Shown in pieces: positions 1-8,974 of a stretch of 64,000 nucleotides of DNA. Every line of letters starts with the position of its first letter. Position 1 is the stretch's first letter. A program made the translations under genes and the position numbers. Below the pieces are notes generated by a model. It did no database searches, had not been told where the DNA came from, and worked only from the letters and a program-made list of their open reading frames with translations. Source of the stretch: an uncultured Nitrospira sp. (GTDB taxonomy: Bacteria > Nitrospirota > Nitrospiria > Nitrospirales > Nitrospiraceae); the NCBI GenBank assembly GCA_902500715.1, contig CABVRO010000001.1, positions 49,383-113,382 of the forward strand, given 5' to 3'.

Positions 1-37
1 TCGCGCGATTCTGGAGCGTCTGGGTATTCGTAAGTAG
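1..37 (+). CDS. rpsO: 30S ribosomal protein S15, C-terminal end only
   Basis: The first bases read in frame 2 as RAILERLGIRK followed by TAG at 35-37. This matches the usual C-terminus of ribosomal protein S15 (…ERLGLRK). The next gene is pnp, and rpsO-pnp is one of the most conserved gene pairs in bacteria, which supports the call. Only 11 residues are visible, so the call rests on this tail and on the neighbour. Confidence 0.8.
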   Translation, partial: RAILERLGIRK

Positions 38-49
38 TCGTGTGAGTGC

Positions 50-81
50 TTCGGCTGCCGCCTTTGTGGGTGGCGGCCGAA
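50..81 (+). promoter_or_regulatory. Hairpin between rpsO and pnp
   Basis: TTCGGC and GCCGCC on the left pair with GGCGGCCGAA on the right, with a small bulge and a loop of about 9 bases. No run of T follows, so it is not a textbook intrinsic terminator. In enterobacteria the rpsO-pnp spacer holds a terminator and an RNase III hairpin through which PNPase controls its own mRNA; an equivalent role here is inference. Confidence 0.45.
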
Positions 82-233
82 CCATTTGTTGTCCCCGCAG
101 GTGAACACTGAAACAAGTTCAACGGCACGGGTCGACATTCAATCGAGGGCGGGCGCTTGTCGTTGGATGTGTAGAGAGCCGGTTGAACTTATCTCTGTGG
201 GCATCTGTGGGATTTAAACGAAGGAGTCCATAG

Positions 234-2351
234 ATGAAACATGTTGTAGACATTGAGCTGGCCGGGCGCCGCTTGACGCTGGAGACCGGACGCATTGCGA
301 AGCAGGCGGACGGAGCCATCTGGGCCACCTACGGTGACACCGTGGTGCTTGCGACGGCGGTTGCGTCGCAAACCGCGAAGCCGGGAGTGGATTTTCTTCC
401 GCTGACCGTAGATTATCAGGAAAAGACCTACGCAGCCGGTAAGATTCCCGGTGGTTATTTTAAGCGGGAAGGTCGGCCTTCCGAGCGGGAAGTGCTCACC
501 AGCCGGCTGATTGATCGACCACTTCGCCCGCTCTTCCCTGAAGGGTATTACTTCGAGACGCAAGTCATCGCCTCGGTCTTGTCCGCGGACAAGACAGGCG
601 TCTCGGATGTCATCGGCATTATCGCAGCCTCCGCGGCGTTGGCGGTCTCGTCGATTCCCTTCAACGGGCCGATTGCCGGTGTGAAAATCGGTCGGGTGAA
701 CGGGCAGTTCGTGGTGAACCCCGATCTGGAAGCTCTGGAAACCAGCGATCTCCATCTCGTTGTGGCGGGAACTGCCGATGCGGTGATGATGGTGGAAGCC
801 GGCGCCAATGAATTGCCGGAAGCGACCATGCTCGAAGCCATCGAGTTGGCGCACGGCGAAATCAAGAAAATCGTCGCCAAGATCGAAGAATTGCGCAAGC
901 TGGTTGGCAAGGCGAAGCGGGTTGTGGTGCAGGAGGCGATCGACGCCGCATTGACCGAACAGGTGCGGGCGCTGGTGGCCGGGCCGATTCGCGAAGCCAT
1001 CCTCATTCCCAATAAAAGTGCACGGCAGGAACGCCTGGATCAGGTATTGACCGAGACGGTCGCGAAGCTCAAGTCGGACGAACCCAACCGTGACCGGCAT
1101 GTCAAGATCATTTTCCATGGGCTGGAGTACACCGAAGTTCGCAACATGATTCTCGAAAAGCGGGTGCGTGCCGACGGGCGTGGTCCGGCGGACATTCGCC
1201 CGATCACGTGTGAAGTGGGCGTCTTGCCTCGTGCGCACGGCTCCGCAGTGTTCACCCGCGGAGAAACCCAGAGTTTGGCGGTCGTGACGCTGGGCACGAC
1301 CGATGATGAGCAGCGCATCGATGCCTTGGAGGGCGAGTATATGCGCACCTTCATGCTGCATTACAATTTCCCGCCTTTCAGTGTCGGTGAGGCGCGGCCA
1401 TTGCGGTCGCCAGGTCGCCGCGAGGTCGGGCATGGAGCCCTTGCCGAACGCGCGCTCAAATCGATTATCCCCGGCAAGGATAAGTTCCCTTATACCGTGC
1501 GGATTGTCTCGGAAATCCTGGAGTCGAACGGATCCTCTTCGATGGCGACGGTGTGCGGCGGTACGTTGGCGCTCTTGGATGCGGGCGTTCCGATTAAGGA
1601 ACCGGTGGCGGGCATCGCGATGGGATTGATCAAGGAAGGCAATCAGGTGCTGGTCCTATCCGATATTCTCGGATTGGAGGATCACCTGGGCGATATGGAC
1701 TTTAAGGTCACGGGGACGAAAAACGGCGTGACGGCGCTTCAGATGGATATCAAGATCGGCGGCATCACCTCCGAATTGATGCGCGAAGCGCTGGCTCAGG
1801 CGAAGGCGGGAAGGCTCCACATTCTCGGGTGTATGGCCCAGGCGTTGACCGAACCGCGCACCAAGCTGTCAGCCTTCGCTCCGCGCATATTCCCGATGAA
1901 GATCAAGCAAGACAAGATCCGCGATGTCATCGGCCCGGGTGGAAAGATGATCCGCAGCATCATCGCGGAAACCGGTGTGAAGATTAGTGTCGAAGATACC
2001 GGCGATGTGACGATTGCGTCTTCGGATGAAGCGTCGGCGCAGAAGGCGATCGAGATGATCAAGCGCCTGACCGAGGAAGTCGAAGTCGGCAAGATCTATC
2101 TCGGAACTGTCAGGAAGATCATGGATTTCGGCGCCTTCGTCGAGGTCCTGCCCGGCACGGACGGTCTGGTGCACATCTCCCAGCTGGCTCATCATCGCGT
2201 CAAGGCGGTTACCGATGAGGTGTCCGAAGGCGATCAGGTGATGGTGAAGGTGCTGGAAATCGATAAGCAGGGGAAGATTCGCTTAAGCCGGAAGGAAGCC
2301 ATGCCGGCACCGGCTGGTTCTCCTGCCACCGAACCAACGCCCGCGGGATAA
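234..2351 (+). CDS. pnp: Polyribonucleotide nucleotidyltransferase (PNPase)
   Basis: Phosphorolytic 3'-5' exoribonuclease of the cytoplasm, a core part of RNA decay. The 705 residues match the family's usual length. Two RNase PH-like domains (about 10-230 and 320-540) are followed by a KH domain with the VIGPGGKMI loop near residue 565 and an S1 RNA-binding domain from about 618 (GKIYLGTV…DFGAFVE). The ATG at 234 has an AGGAG ribosome site 8 bases upstream. It lies just after rpsO and 6 bases before an M16 peptidase gene, so it is probably cotranscribed with that gene. Confidence 0.97.
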   Translation: MKHVVDIELAGRRLTLETGRIAKQADGAIWATYGDTVVLATAVASQTAKPGVDFLPLTVDYQEKTYAAGKIPGGYFKREGRPSEREVLTSRLIDRPLRPLFPEGYYFETQVIASVLSADKTGVSDVIGIIAASAALAVSSIPFNGPIAGVKIGRVNGQFVVNPDLEALETSDLHLVVAGTADAVMMVEAGANELPEATMLEAIELAHGEIKKIVAKIEELRKLVGKAKRVVVQEAIDAALTEQVRALVAGPIREAILIPNKSARQERLDQVLTETVAKLKSDEPNRDRHVKIIFHGLEYTEVRNMILEKRVRADGRGPADIRPITCEVGVLPRAHGSAVFTRGETQSLAVVTLGTTDDEQRIDALEGEYMRTFMLHYNFPPFSVGEARPLRSPGRREVGHGALAERALKSIIPGKDKFPYTVRIVSEILESNGSSSMATVCGGTLALLDAGVPIKEPVAGIAMGLIKEGNQVLVLSDILGLEDHLGDMDFKVTGTKNGVTALQMDIKIGGITSELMREALAQAKAGRLHILGCMAQALTEPRTKLSAFAPRIFPMKIKQDKIRDVIGPGGKMIRSIIAETGVKISVEDTGDVTIASSDEASAQKAIEMIKRLTEEVEVGKIYLGTVRKIMDFGAFVEVLPGTDGLVHISQLAHHRVKAVTDEVSEGDQVMVKVLEIDKQGKIRLSRKEAMPAPAGSPATEPTPAG

Positions 2352-2357
2352 TCGATC

Positions 2358-3611
2358 GTGTATCGCAAGATCGTTCTCGACAACCGGTTGCGCATTGTGG
2401 CCGAACTGCTCCCGACGTTGAAGTCCGTCACGATCGGCATATGGGTCAACGTCGGATCGCGCGATGAGCAGCCGGGGGAAGAGGGGCTGTCTCACTTCCT
2501 GGAGCATATGTTCTTCAAGGGAACGCGCAGCCGCACGGCGACGCAGATTTCCCGCGAGATCGATGCGCTGGGGGGTGAGATGAATGCGTTCACCACCCGA
2601 GAAACGACGACCTTTTATGTGAAGGTGCTGGATCAACAGTTGGAGGCAGCGTTGGAGCTGCTCTCGGATCTGTTCTACCGGTCCCGGTTCGAATCGAATG
2701 AAGTCGAAAAAGAAAAGCAGGTGGTGCTCGAAGAGATTCGGATGGTCCAAGACGATCCGGAGGATCTGGTTCAAGAGCTTCACATGAAGCACACGCTCGG
2801 AAGCCATCCGCTGGGCAGACCGATCCTGGGGAAGGCTCCGAGAATTCAAGCCCTGGGACGGAACGATCTGGTGTCCTATGTTGGTTCGCACTATGATCCA
2901 GAGCGCACTGTCGTCGCGGTGGCCGGCAACTTTACCTGGCGCCGCCTGGAACAGCTGCTGGCGCGGTATTTTTCTGACTCGCACAAGGGTGTGGCCGCCC
3001 AACCAAGCCGTCGCCCGCCTGAAGTGAATGGTGGGGTGCTGGTCAAACGTAAGGCTCTTGAGCAGGTTCATCTGTGTTTGGGCCTTCAGGGTCTGAGTGC
3101 CGGGCATAAGGATCGATATGCGGCGCATGCGCTCAACGGGGTGTTGGGCGGGAGTGTGAGCTCGCGCCTTTTTCAGGAGGTGCGGGAAAAACGTGGCCTC
3201 GTGTACTCGATCTATTCGTTCTTGTCCACTTACTCCGATGGCGGAATGACCACGGTGTATGCGGGTACGCGCCCGAAAGAGGTTGAGCGTGTCGTGGAAG
3301 TTGTCTGCCGTGAGCTGAAGAAGCTCCGCACGCATGGAATCGATGCAAAAGATTTGGCCCGGGTCAAAAACCAAATGAAGGGCAGTCTGATGCTCAGCCT
3401 GGAGAGTTCGCACAGTCGCATGAGCAAGTTGGCGAAGGACGAACTGACGCAAGGCAATCACGTGTCGCTCGAGCAGATGATTGCGGAAATCGATCGCGTG
3501 ACGACCGATCAAGTATATCGGGTGGCGCAAACGTTACTTGACCAGCGCTGTCTTTCCATTACGGCACTTGGCCCGATCCCGACCAAGAGTCTGCAGTCGT
3601 TTGCGTCATAA
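2358..3611 (+). CDS. M16 family zinc peptidase (processing-peptidase type)
   Basis: A 417-residue insulinase/mitochondrial-processing-peptidase-like protein. The inverted zinc motif HFLEH (HxxEH) is at residues 46-50, and the downstream glutamate-rich segment EKEKQVVLEEI supplies the third ligand expected for M16B enzymes. The start is GTG 2358, six bases after the pnp stop, implying translational coupling. A pnp-M16 peptidase order is common in several phyla (mlpA/ymxG type). Substrates are not known. No signal peptide is seen, so a cytoplasmic location is likely. Confidence 0.9.
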   Translation: MYRKIVLDNRLRIVAELLPTLKSVTIGIWVNVGSRDEQPGEEGLSHFLEHMFFKGTRSRTATQISREIDALGGEMNAFTTRETTTFYVKVLDQQLEAALELLSDLFYRSRFESNEVEKEKQVVLEEIRMVQDDPEDLVQELHMKHTLGSHPLGRPILGKAPRIQALGRNDLVSYVGSHYDPERTVVAVAGNFTWRRLEQLLARYFSDSHKGVAAQPSRRPPEVNGGVLVKRKALEQVHLCLGLQGLSAGHKDRYAAHALNGVLGGSVSSRLFQEVREKRGLVYSIYSFLSTYSDGGMTTVYAGTRPKEVERVVEVVCRELKKLRTHGIDAKDLARVKNQMKGSLMLSLESSHSRMSKLAKDELTQGNHVSLEQMIAEIDRVTTDQVYRVAQTLLDQRCLSITALGPIPTKSLQSFAS

Positions 3612-3760
3612 CCGGTCAATGGCAGGACGCCTGTGAGGAGGGCGGAAGGGCCGGTCGGGCCAAGAGTTGCGGTGATGTGAATGCCATTGCAGGGCTAACT
3701 ATTTGATACGTTGCTCATTTTGACGTGCGAATGATGGCTGAGTTTTGGCAAAACATTTTC

Positions 3761-3789
3761 TTGACACGTTTCGTGGATTTAAGTACCAT
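3761..3789 (+). promoter_or_regulatory. Sigma70-type promoter for the secreted-protein pair
   Basis: A perfect -35 TTGACA at 3761-3766 is followed after 17 bases by TACCAT at 3784-3789 (4 of 6 matches to TATAAT). It lies downstream of the M16 gene and gives a start of transcription near 3796. The untranslated leader to the ATG at 3983 would then be about 190 bases. Confidence 0.6.
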
Positions 3790-3982
3790 GGCGGCGTTTT
3801 CATCCTATAAGTCTGAATTAATTTCGGTTGCATTACAGGGGAAGGTAAGCAGAGAGAAAGGGGGTGTGCATCGCACTTCCTCCTCCTAGCGCGTTCTCCG
3901 GATTTTTGTTTTTTGCGCTCTTTTTTTGGATACTGTGATTCAACGGTTCTCTGGTCATCATTTTTCCAAGGAGGGTAGGGTT
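3790..3982 (+). promoter_or_regulatory. Long 5' leader with hairpin and T-runs
   Basis: This gene-free stretch holds a stem at 3860-3882 (left arm GGGGGTGTGC, loop ATC, right arm GCACTTCCTC) with one mismatch and two G-T pairs. It is followed by a T-rich segment with several T-runs (about 3904-3927) and a short AGCGC/GCGCT pair. The layout could act as a regulated terminator or an mRNA-stabilising leader. I recognise no riboswitch family in it. Confidence 0.4.
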
Positions 3983-4495
3983 ATGAATAGGGTCGGAATT
4001 CTAGCCGCACTTGCAGTCTCCTCCGTTGTCGGCTTGTTGACCGCCGGTGTCTCGATGGCGGCCGACGCTCCAGCCGGGGGCGGACCGAGCGAAGTTACGA
4101 CGGGCAGCGGAAAGTTTTTTAAGGGCGAGACCACCAATACCCTGAAGGGTCGGGTGTGGTCGCAATGGGCAGACAATCCTGATACCGAATTACTCTTCGG
4201 CATCCAGTACTGGAACACCGGTGATCCGGCTTCCGGTGAGGGTGGTGGCCGCTCTTCTACGCAAATGGATGTGAAGCCGCCGGATCCTTTGTTTACCTGC
4301 TGCGGTTGGGGCTTCACCGGTGGTACGGACAAAAACAATCCTTACGCCGGTTGGTATCATGCCGCGACCACAGTCCGTTTGTCTGTGAAGGATAAGAGTT
4401 TGATGGATCAAATCATCAAGGCATCGCAGGAGCTTGTGGCGATGGAAGTAACTCTTGATGGTCGGACCATTACCGGATTCAAGGTCTTGAAATAG
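3983..4495 (+). CDS. Secreted protein of unknown function
   Basis: I do not recognise the family. The 170-residue product begins with a clear signal peptide (hydrophobic core IGILAALAVSS-like, ending VSMAADA), so it should be exported. The mature part is rich in Gly, Thr and Pro and has an adjacent cysteine pair in PLFTCCGWGF. The start at 3983 is chosen because AAGGAGGG lies 7 bases upstream; an earlier in-frame ATG at 3926 lacks this and would spoil the signal peptide. It follows a promoter and long leader and pairs with a second secreted protein 60 bases downstream. Confidence 0.75.
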   Translation: MNRVGILAALAVSSVVGLLTAGVSMAADAPAGGGPSEVTTGSGKFFKGETTNTLKGRVWSQWADNPDTELLFGIQYWNTGDPASGEGGGRSSTQMDVKPPDPLFTCCGWGFTGGTDKNNPYAGWYHAATTVRLSVKDKSLMDQIIKASQELVAMEVTLDGRTITGFKVLK

Positions 4496-4555
4496 AATTT
4501 ATACGCGAGGCGACATTCTTGAGACTTTTTTGTCTTCTTTAAGGAGGATGTGATT

Positions 4556-5230
4556 ATGAAGCTTCAAAAGCAGGGGTGGACCTTTATGGCTGCCGTGGCT
4601 TTGGTGGTGGGTTTTGCCTCCACTGCGCTGGCCATCGAGGCGTTCCAGGAGCGATTCGAGTGGGGAGACCTGAGCAAGCCCACTACGCTGCAGGGGCGGG
4701 TCATCATTCTGGATCCATACGATGAAGCGGTCTGGCTCAACATTGCCGTGTTCGGCGGCAACGCAGAGAGCGGATTATTCTGGCAGAGAATTCACCCAGG
4801 GAAAAACCTCAAGTTCTATCCTGCGGACAAGACTGTGTGGGAACAGCTGAAGTCCATGGCGCGTCCGCATTCTGGGCCGGCTGCAGCGAAGGAAGTTCCG
4901 CCGGGTTCCCCGACCACCTTGGTCGAGTTTGTGGCCCAGGAAGTCGAGCAGAATCGTCGCGTGATTTCGTCAGTCAAGAAGTTGGCCGACAATGCCGGCG
5001 AAATGGGCAAGCCAAAGAGCATCTCGTCCCTACGTTTGAAGGAATGTGAAGGGAAGACGGAAGTGGACGCTCCTTGTCATGCGGCTAAGACTATGCTGAA
5101 CACGTCGCCGAAGTCTCCGGATGGAGATAAGGTATTGATGCAGTACGATGTGTTGTTACCCAATGGCAAGCCGCTTGCCAACCTGATTCCCTGGACTGCC
5201 AAGTACAATCAGGGCGGTGGACATCGCTGA
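4556..5230 (+). CDS. Secreted protein of unknown function, partner of the upstream gene
   Basis: A 224-residue protein with a typical signal peptide (LQKQGW, then a hydrophobic core ending STALA). The mature part begins with an FEWGDL segment and has two cysteines about 11 residues apart (KECEGK and APCHAAK) that could form a disulfide or bind a ligand, but no CxxCH haem motif is present. AAGGAGG at 4541-4547 fixes the ATG at 4556. It ends just before a strong terminator, so the two secreted genes probably form a two-gene unit. I do not recognise the family. Confidence 0.75.
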   Translation: MKLQKQGWTFMAAVALVVGFASTALAIEAFQERFEWGDLSKPTTLQGRVIILDPYDEAVWLNIAVFGGNAESGLFWQRIHPGKNLKFYPADKTVWEQLKSMARPHSGPAAAKEVPPGSPTTLVEFVAQEVEQNRRVISSVKKLADNAGEMGKPKSISSLRLKECEGKTEVDAPCHAAKTMLNTSPKSPDGDKVLMQYDVLLPNGKPLANLIPWTAKYNQGGGHR

Positions 5231-5259
5231 GAAATAGAAGGTCATTGGCCTGAAGTGAG

Positions 5260-5293
5260 AAGGCGGCATTCCGAAAGGGATGCCGCCTTTTTA
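5260..5293 (+). terminator. Intrinsic terminator
   Basis: A perfect 10-bp stem, AAGGCGGCAT and ATGCCGCCTT, encloses a 10-base loop and runs into a T-run. It ends the secreted-protein unit and, read from the other strand, may also serve mutS, which ends at 5336. Confidence 0.88.
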
Positions 5294-5335
5294 CTTGCGC
5301 CAGCGAGGGAAGAACTGTCTAGGTCGGGATGTGAG

Positions 5336-7984
5336 CTATTCCTTTAGCAGCCGTTGTTGCAGCGCAGCAAGCCGATTGAGCGCATCGAGGGGAGTCATGG
5401 AGAAAAGATCCATTTGGCGAACTTCCTCAAGCATAGGATGAGGCGCAGGGAGCGTGGCATCAAAGTGAAGCGACTGCTGGTTCTCCTGCACTGGTCTTCC
5501 GGATGACGACGAGGACTCAAGTTGAGCCAGGACGGACTTGGCCCGGTGTATCACCTGATCGGGGAGACCTGCTAGCTGAGCCACATGAATTCCGTAGCTC
5601 CGATCGGCGCCCCCTCGAATAATCTTGCGCAGAAACAGCACCTTCCCGTCACGTTCCTGTACCGCAACGCAATAGTTCGTAATCCCTTCCCGTAGACTCT
5701 CCAATTGCGTCATTTCATGATAGTGAGTCGCGAAGAGCGTGCGCGCGCCGAGACGCTGAGGATCCTGGATGTATTCTGCAATGGCCCAGGCAATGCTCAG
5801 CCCGTCATAGGTGCTCGTGCCGCGTCCGATTTCATCCAGGAGGATCAAGCTGCGAGGTGTAGCGCAGTTGAGGATATGGGCTGATTCCGTCATCTCAACC
5901 ATGAAGGTGCTCTGGCCACCTGCGAGATTGTCGGATGCTCCGACTCTGGTGAAAATGCGATCAGTCAGCCCGATCCTGGCTTCCGTGGCGGGGACAAAGC
6001 TTCCCATCTGCGCCATCAATGTAATCAGAGCGACCTGTCGGAGGTAGGTGCTCTTCCCGGCCATATTGGGGCCGGTCAGAATGTGTAGCCGGCTGGTAGT
6101 TAGATCCAGATGGGTATCGTTCGGGATAAATCCGCCGGAGAGATCCAGGCGTTCGACGACCGGGTGTCGTCCTTGAACAATATGGAGTCCCTCACCCTCG
6201 TCGACGGTTGGTCGCACGTAGCGATTGAGCGCGGCGGTTTCCGCAAGGGCGGCGACTACGTCAAGGGTGGCCAATCGTCGGCTGATCTCCTGAAGGCGGG
6301 CTGTTTCTGAAGCGAGTTGGGTCCGGAGCTGTTCGAACAGTGCTTGCTCCAGGGCCGTCAGTTTTGTGTCGGCTCCCGTGACCCGCTCTTCGAGTTCTTT
6401 TAACTCGGCGGTCATGAAGCGCTCGGCATTGACCAGGGTTTGCTTGCGAATATAGTCGGGTGGCACCTTCCCGAGATTGGCCTTGGTGAGTTCAATGTAG
6501 TACCCGAAGATTTGGTTATATCTGATTTTGAGCGATTCGACGCCGGTGCGTTCGCGTTCTTTGGCTTCCAGGCCGGCAATCCAGCCTTTGCCCTCCCGGC
6601 TTGCCTTGCGAAGCTCATCGACCTCGGGGTGGTAGCCGCTCTTCAGGATGCCGCCGTCGCGAATCGATACGGGCGCCTCCTGCTCTATGGCTCCTTCGAT
6701 CAACTCGTAGAGATCCTGGGCGTTATCCCATGACGACATCAGGTCGGCGATGAGTGGAGAATCGAGCCCGGACAATTCTGCCTGAATGGCGGGGAGCGAA
6801 GAGACGGAAATCTTCAGTGCGAGGACATCGCGCGGATTGGCAACTCCGAGGGATATGCGGCTACAGAGACGGGAAATGTCCTGGACGGTGCGCAACGCCG
6901 TTCGGAGGCGAACTCGTGCGTCGATCTGTCGTTTGAGTTCGTCAACGGCTGTCAGTCGGACCTCGATTGCCGCACTGTTGACCAATGGCCGTAGGAGCCA
7001 CTCACGGAGTAACCGGCTTCCTATGGCGGTGACAGTGCGATCCAGAACACTCAATAATGTATAGGTGGACTGGTACGACGATTCCTCCGCACGACCGACA
7101 GGCCTGACGAGTTCCAGGTTACGGATGGTGACGCTGTCCAGGTGCATAGCGTCATGATCCTGTCTCACGCGTGGTGGGCGGATATGGTCAAGCGGCGCCG
7201 ACGGTTGGGTCTCTCTGACGTAGCGTAACACTGCCGCCCCGGCCTGGATGCCCTGTGTGAGCCGGTGGCAGCCGAAGGCTTCCAGGGAATGCACATGAAA
7301 CTGTTCTTGTAGCGCGATGCGACCTTGGTCGAGATCGAACCAACTCGCAGGTTGTGTGCAGCATCGGGGGCCGGTCAGATCGGCGGTCCACTGCTGTTCG
7401 TCCGGGGAGAGATCTTCGGGAAACAGCAATTCTTTTGGTTCAAGGCGCGCCAGTTCGTCCCGCAGGGCGGCCTTTGCCTGGATCCCATGAAACTCACTCA
7501 GCCAATAGTCTCCGGTCGAGACTTCAAGCGTCGCGAGGCCATAGGAGGACTCTTTGCGTCCGGTCCCAGCGGATCGAAGGCGCACGGATACCGCGGCCAG
7601 CACGTTGGATTCCGTAGAGGGAAGGAATTCGCTATCGATCAGTGTGCCGGGGGTATAAAGCCGGACGACTTCCCTGCGTACCAGACCCTTGGCCAGTTTG
7701 GGGTCTTCGACTTGCTCGCACAGGGCGACGGTTCGTCCCGCACGGAGGAGTTTCGCGATGTAATTGGTGGCGGCGTGATAGGGGACACCGCAGAGAGGGA
7801 TCGGGGTCCCGCTGGATTTATCGCGTGATGTCAGCGCAATGGAGAGAAGTTTGGACGCCTCCACCGCGTCTTCCTGGAACATTTCATAGAAATCGCCGAC
7901 ACGGAAAAAAAGGATGGCATCGCGATAGGCCTGTTTGATGTCGCGATATTGCCGCATCAAGGGAGTGTCGTCGGCGTTACCCAT
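5336..7984 (-). CDS. mutS: DNA mismatch repair protein MutS
   Basis: An 882-residue mismatch-recognition ATPase. The N-terminal domain has the mispair-binding region (VGDFYEMF, with the Phe-x-Glu motif) near residue 32. The clamp and lever domains follow, and the C-terminal ABC-type ATPase has Walker A GPNMAGKST near residue 633 and LLDEIGRGTSTYDG for Walker B. Length is normal. The start ATG at 7984 overlaps the end of the upstream LapA-like gene by 8 bases (ATGGGTAA), so the two are translationally coupled. No mutL is in the window. Confidence 0.97.
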   Translation of the reverse strand: MGNADDTPLMRQYRDIKQAYRDAILFFRVGDFYEMFQEDAVEASKLLSIALTSRDKSSGTPIPLCGVPYHAATNYIAKLLRAGRTVALCEQVEDPKLAKGLVRREVVRLYTPGTLIDSEFLPSTESNVLAAVSVRLRSAGTGRKESSYGLATLEVSTGDYWLSEFHGIQAKAALRDELARLEPKELLFPEDLSPDEQQWTADLTGPRCCTQPASWFDLDQGRIALQEQFHVHSLEAFGCHRLTQGIQAGAAVLRYVRETQPSAPLDHIRPPRVRQDHDAMHLDSVTIRNLELVRPVGRAEESSYQSTYTLLSVLDRTVTAIGSRLLREWLLRPLVNSAAIEVRLTAVDELKRQIDARVRLRTALRTVQDISRLCSRISLGVANPRDVLALKISVSSLPAIQAELSGLDSPLIADLMSSWDNAQDLYELIEGAIEQEAPVSIRDGGILKSGYHPEVDELRKASREGKGWIAGLEAKERERTGVESLKIRYNQIFGYYIELTKANLGKVPPDYIRKQTLVNAERFMTAELKELEERVTGADTKLTALEQALFEQLRTQLASETARLQEISRRLATLDVVAALAETAALNRYVRPTVDEGEGLHIVQGRHPVVERLDLSGGFIPNDTHLDLTTSRLHILTGPNMAGKSTYLRQVALITLMAQMGSFVPATEARIGLTDRIFTRVGASDNLAGGQSTFMVEMTESAHILNCATPRSLILLDEIGRGTSTYDGLSIAWAIAEYIQDPQRLGARTLFATHYHEMTQLESLREGITNYCVAVQERDGKVLFLRKIIRGGADRSYGIHVAQLAGLPDQVIHRAKSVLAQLESSSSSGRPVQENQQSLHFDATLPAPHPMLEEVRQMDLFSMTPLDALNRLAALQQRLLKE

Positions 7985-8321
7985 CGGAGGGCTCTCCCTC
8001 AGCGGGAATGTCCGAAACTGTCCCCACGCGGCGAGCGGCCTTGTCGAGGGCCTGCCGGAGGCGTTCCAGATCCACCTCCGCCTCTTGCAGCGCCTTGGTT
8101 TTGCGTCGGAGTTCGATGCGGCCGCGGACCCAGGCCGGAAACAGCAGAATCCCAGACACTAACAGTCCGACGCCAAAGGCCGCCAGAATCGGTTTATAGA
8201 TCAGGATTGAGGCGGATCGAAGGCCGAAAAAATACCGCAGCGTGACTTCCTGCTCCTGGTTCTGCAAAAAAAACGACAGCGCGAGCAGCAGCAGTGTTCC
8301 CACCAATATCAATCGGATCAA
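7977..8321 (-). CDS. LapA-like (DUF1049) inner-membrane protein
   Basis: A 114-residue protein with two transmembrane segments (about 2-18 and 44-63) and a charged coiled-coil tail (about 65-100), the layout of LapA/DUF1049 proteins. In enterobacteria LapA works with LapB in lipopolysaccharide assembly; whether this one does is unknown, as no lapB is adjacent. The start is TTG at 8321, supported by an AAGGAGGG site 7 bases before it. It overlaps tsaE by 4 bases (TTGA) and mutS by 8, so it belongs to the same minus-strand operon. Confidence 0.72.
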   Translation of the reverse strand: MIRLILVGTLLLLALSFFLQNQEQEVTLRYFFGLRSASILIYKPILAAFGVGLLVSGILLFPAWVRGRIELRRKTKALQEAEVDLERLRQALDKAARRVGTVSDIPAEGEPSDG

Positions 8322-8974
8322 TGCGGAGCCCTCCTTGGCCGGCTCGATTGTACACGGGTTTGCTGAGCCGCTCTAGTGGGGCGATCTGCAGCGAACCGTG
8401 AGCGAAGCGCACCCAACAGGCGCCGTGCGGCAGGGCCTCTGGCTGTGAGAATTGCGCAGCGGGTCGCCGGGGGGCGGTGCGACAAATGGACATCGAGCCG
8501 GTCCGACGGAAGACCGGCGCCCCATCGATCGGCCCATTCGATCGCAGTGACGGTGTGACCGTCGACGTAGTCGTTGAGGCCGGTGTTTTCGAGTTGGGCG
8601 GAGGTCAGGCGGTAGAGGTCGGTGTGGACCAATGGAAGGCGTCCTTGGTATTCGTGGATCAGTGTAAATGTGGGGCTGCTTACCTCCGTCGGTTCGGCGA
8701 GTAGTCCGTCGGCGATGCCTTTGACTAGCGAGGTCTTGCCTGCGCCCAGTTCCCCGAACAGGGCGAGGACTTCGCCGCCCTGGAGGAGTGCGCCCAGGCA
8801 GCGTCCCAGGCGGTGCGTGTGTTTCGGAGATCGAAGCACAATGCGCCACGGTTTGCCGACAGGGGGAGGCCCCGCGGTTGTTTGCCCGAGAGATGCCGCA
8901 GGTGATGGTCTCGGTTTAGGTGTATGTGGTCGGCGTGAGGGCATGGGGGATGTGCTGAATGAGATCACTCGCAA
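8318..8974 (-). CDS. tsaE: tRNA threonylcarbamoyladenosine biosynthesis protein TsaE
   Basis: A P-loop ATPase that works with TsaB and TsaD to make t6A on tRNAs reading ANN codons. The Walker A motif is GELGAGKTS, followed by the family's SSPTFTLIHEY and HTDLYRL segments and the IEWADRW motif. From the ATG at 8974 the protein has 218 residues, but its first 45 are proline-rich, unlike the family, and overlap the upstream gene by 59 bases. A GTG at 8839 would give 173 residues beginning just before the conserved region, so the true start may lie there. The C-terminus is also longer than usual. Confidence 0.88.
   Translation of the reverse strand: MRVISFSTSPMPSRRPHTPKPRPSPAASLGQTTAGPPPVGKPWRIVLRSPKHTHRLGRCLGALLQGGEVLALFGELGAGKTSLVKGIADGLLAEPTEVSSPTFTLIHEYQGRLPLVHTDLYRLTSAQLENTGLNDYVDGHTVTAIEWADRWGAGLPSDRLDVHLSHRPPATRCAILTARGPAARRLLGALRSRFAADRPTRAAQQTRVQSSRPRRAPH

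Noticed and set aside
189..1433. A 414-codon open frame on the minus strand opposite pnp
   Set aside because: It lies entirely inside the strongly supported pnp gene and has no domain or ribosome site; high GC leaves long antisense frames.
2283..3530. A 415-codon minus-strand frame opposite the M16 peptidase
   Set aside because: Shadow of a well-supported gene; its composition (many His, Arg and Gln) is typical of antisense reading of GC-rich DNA.
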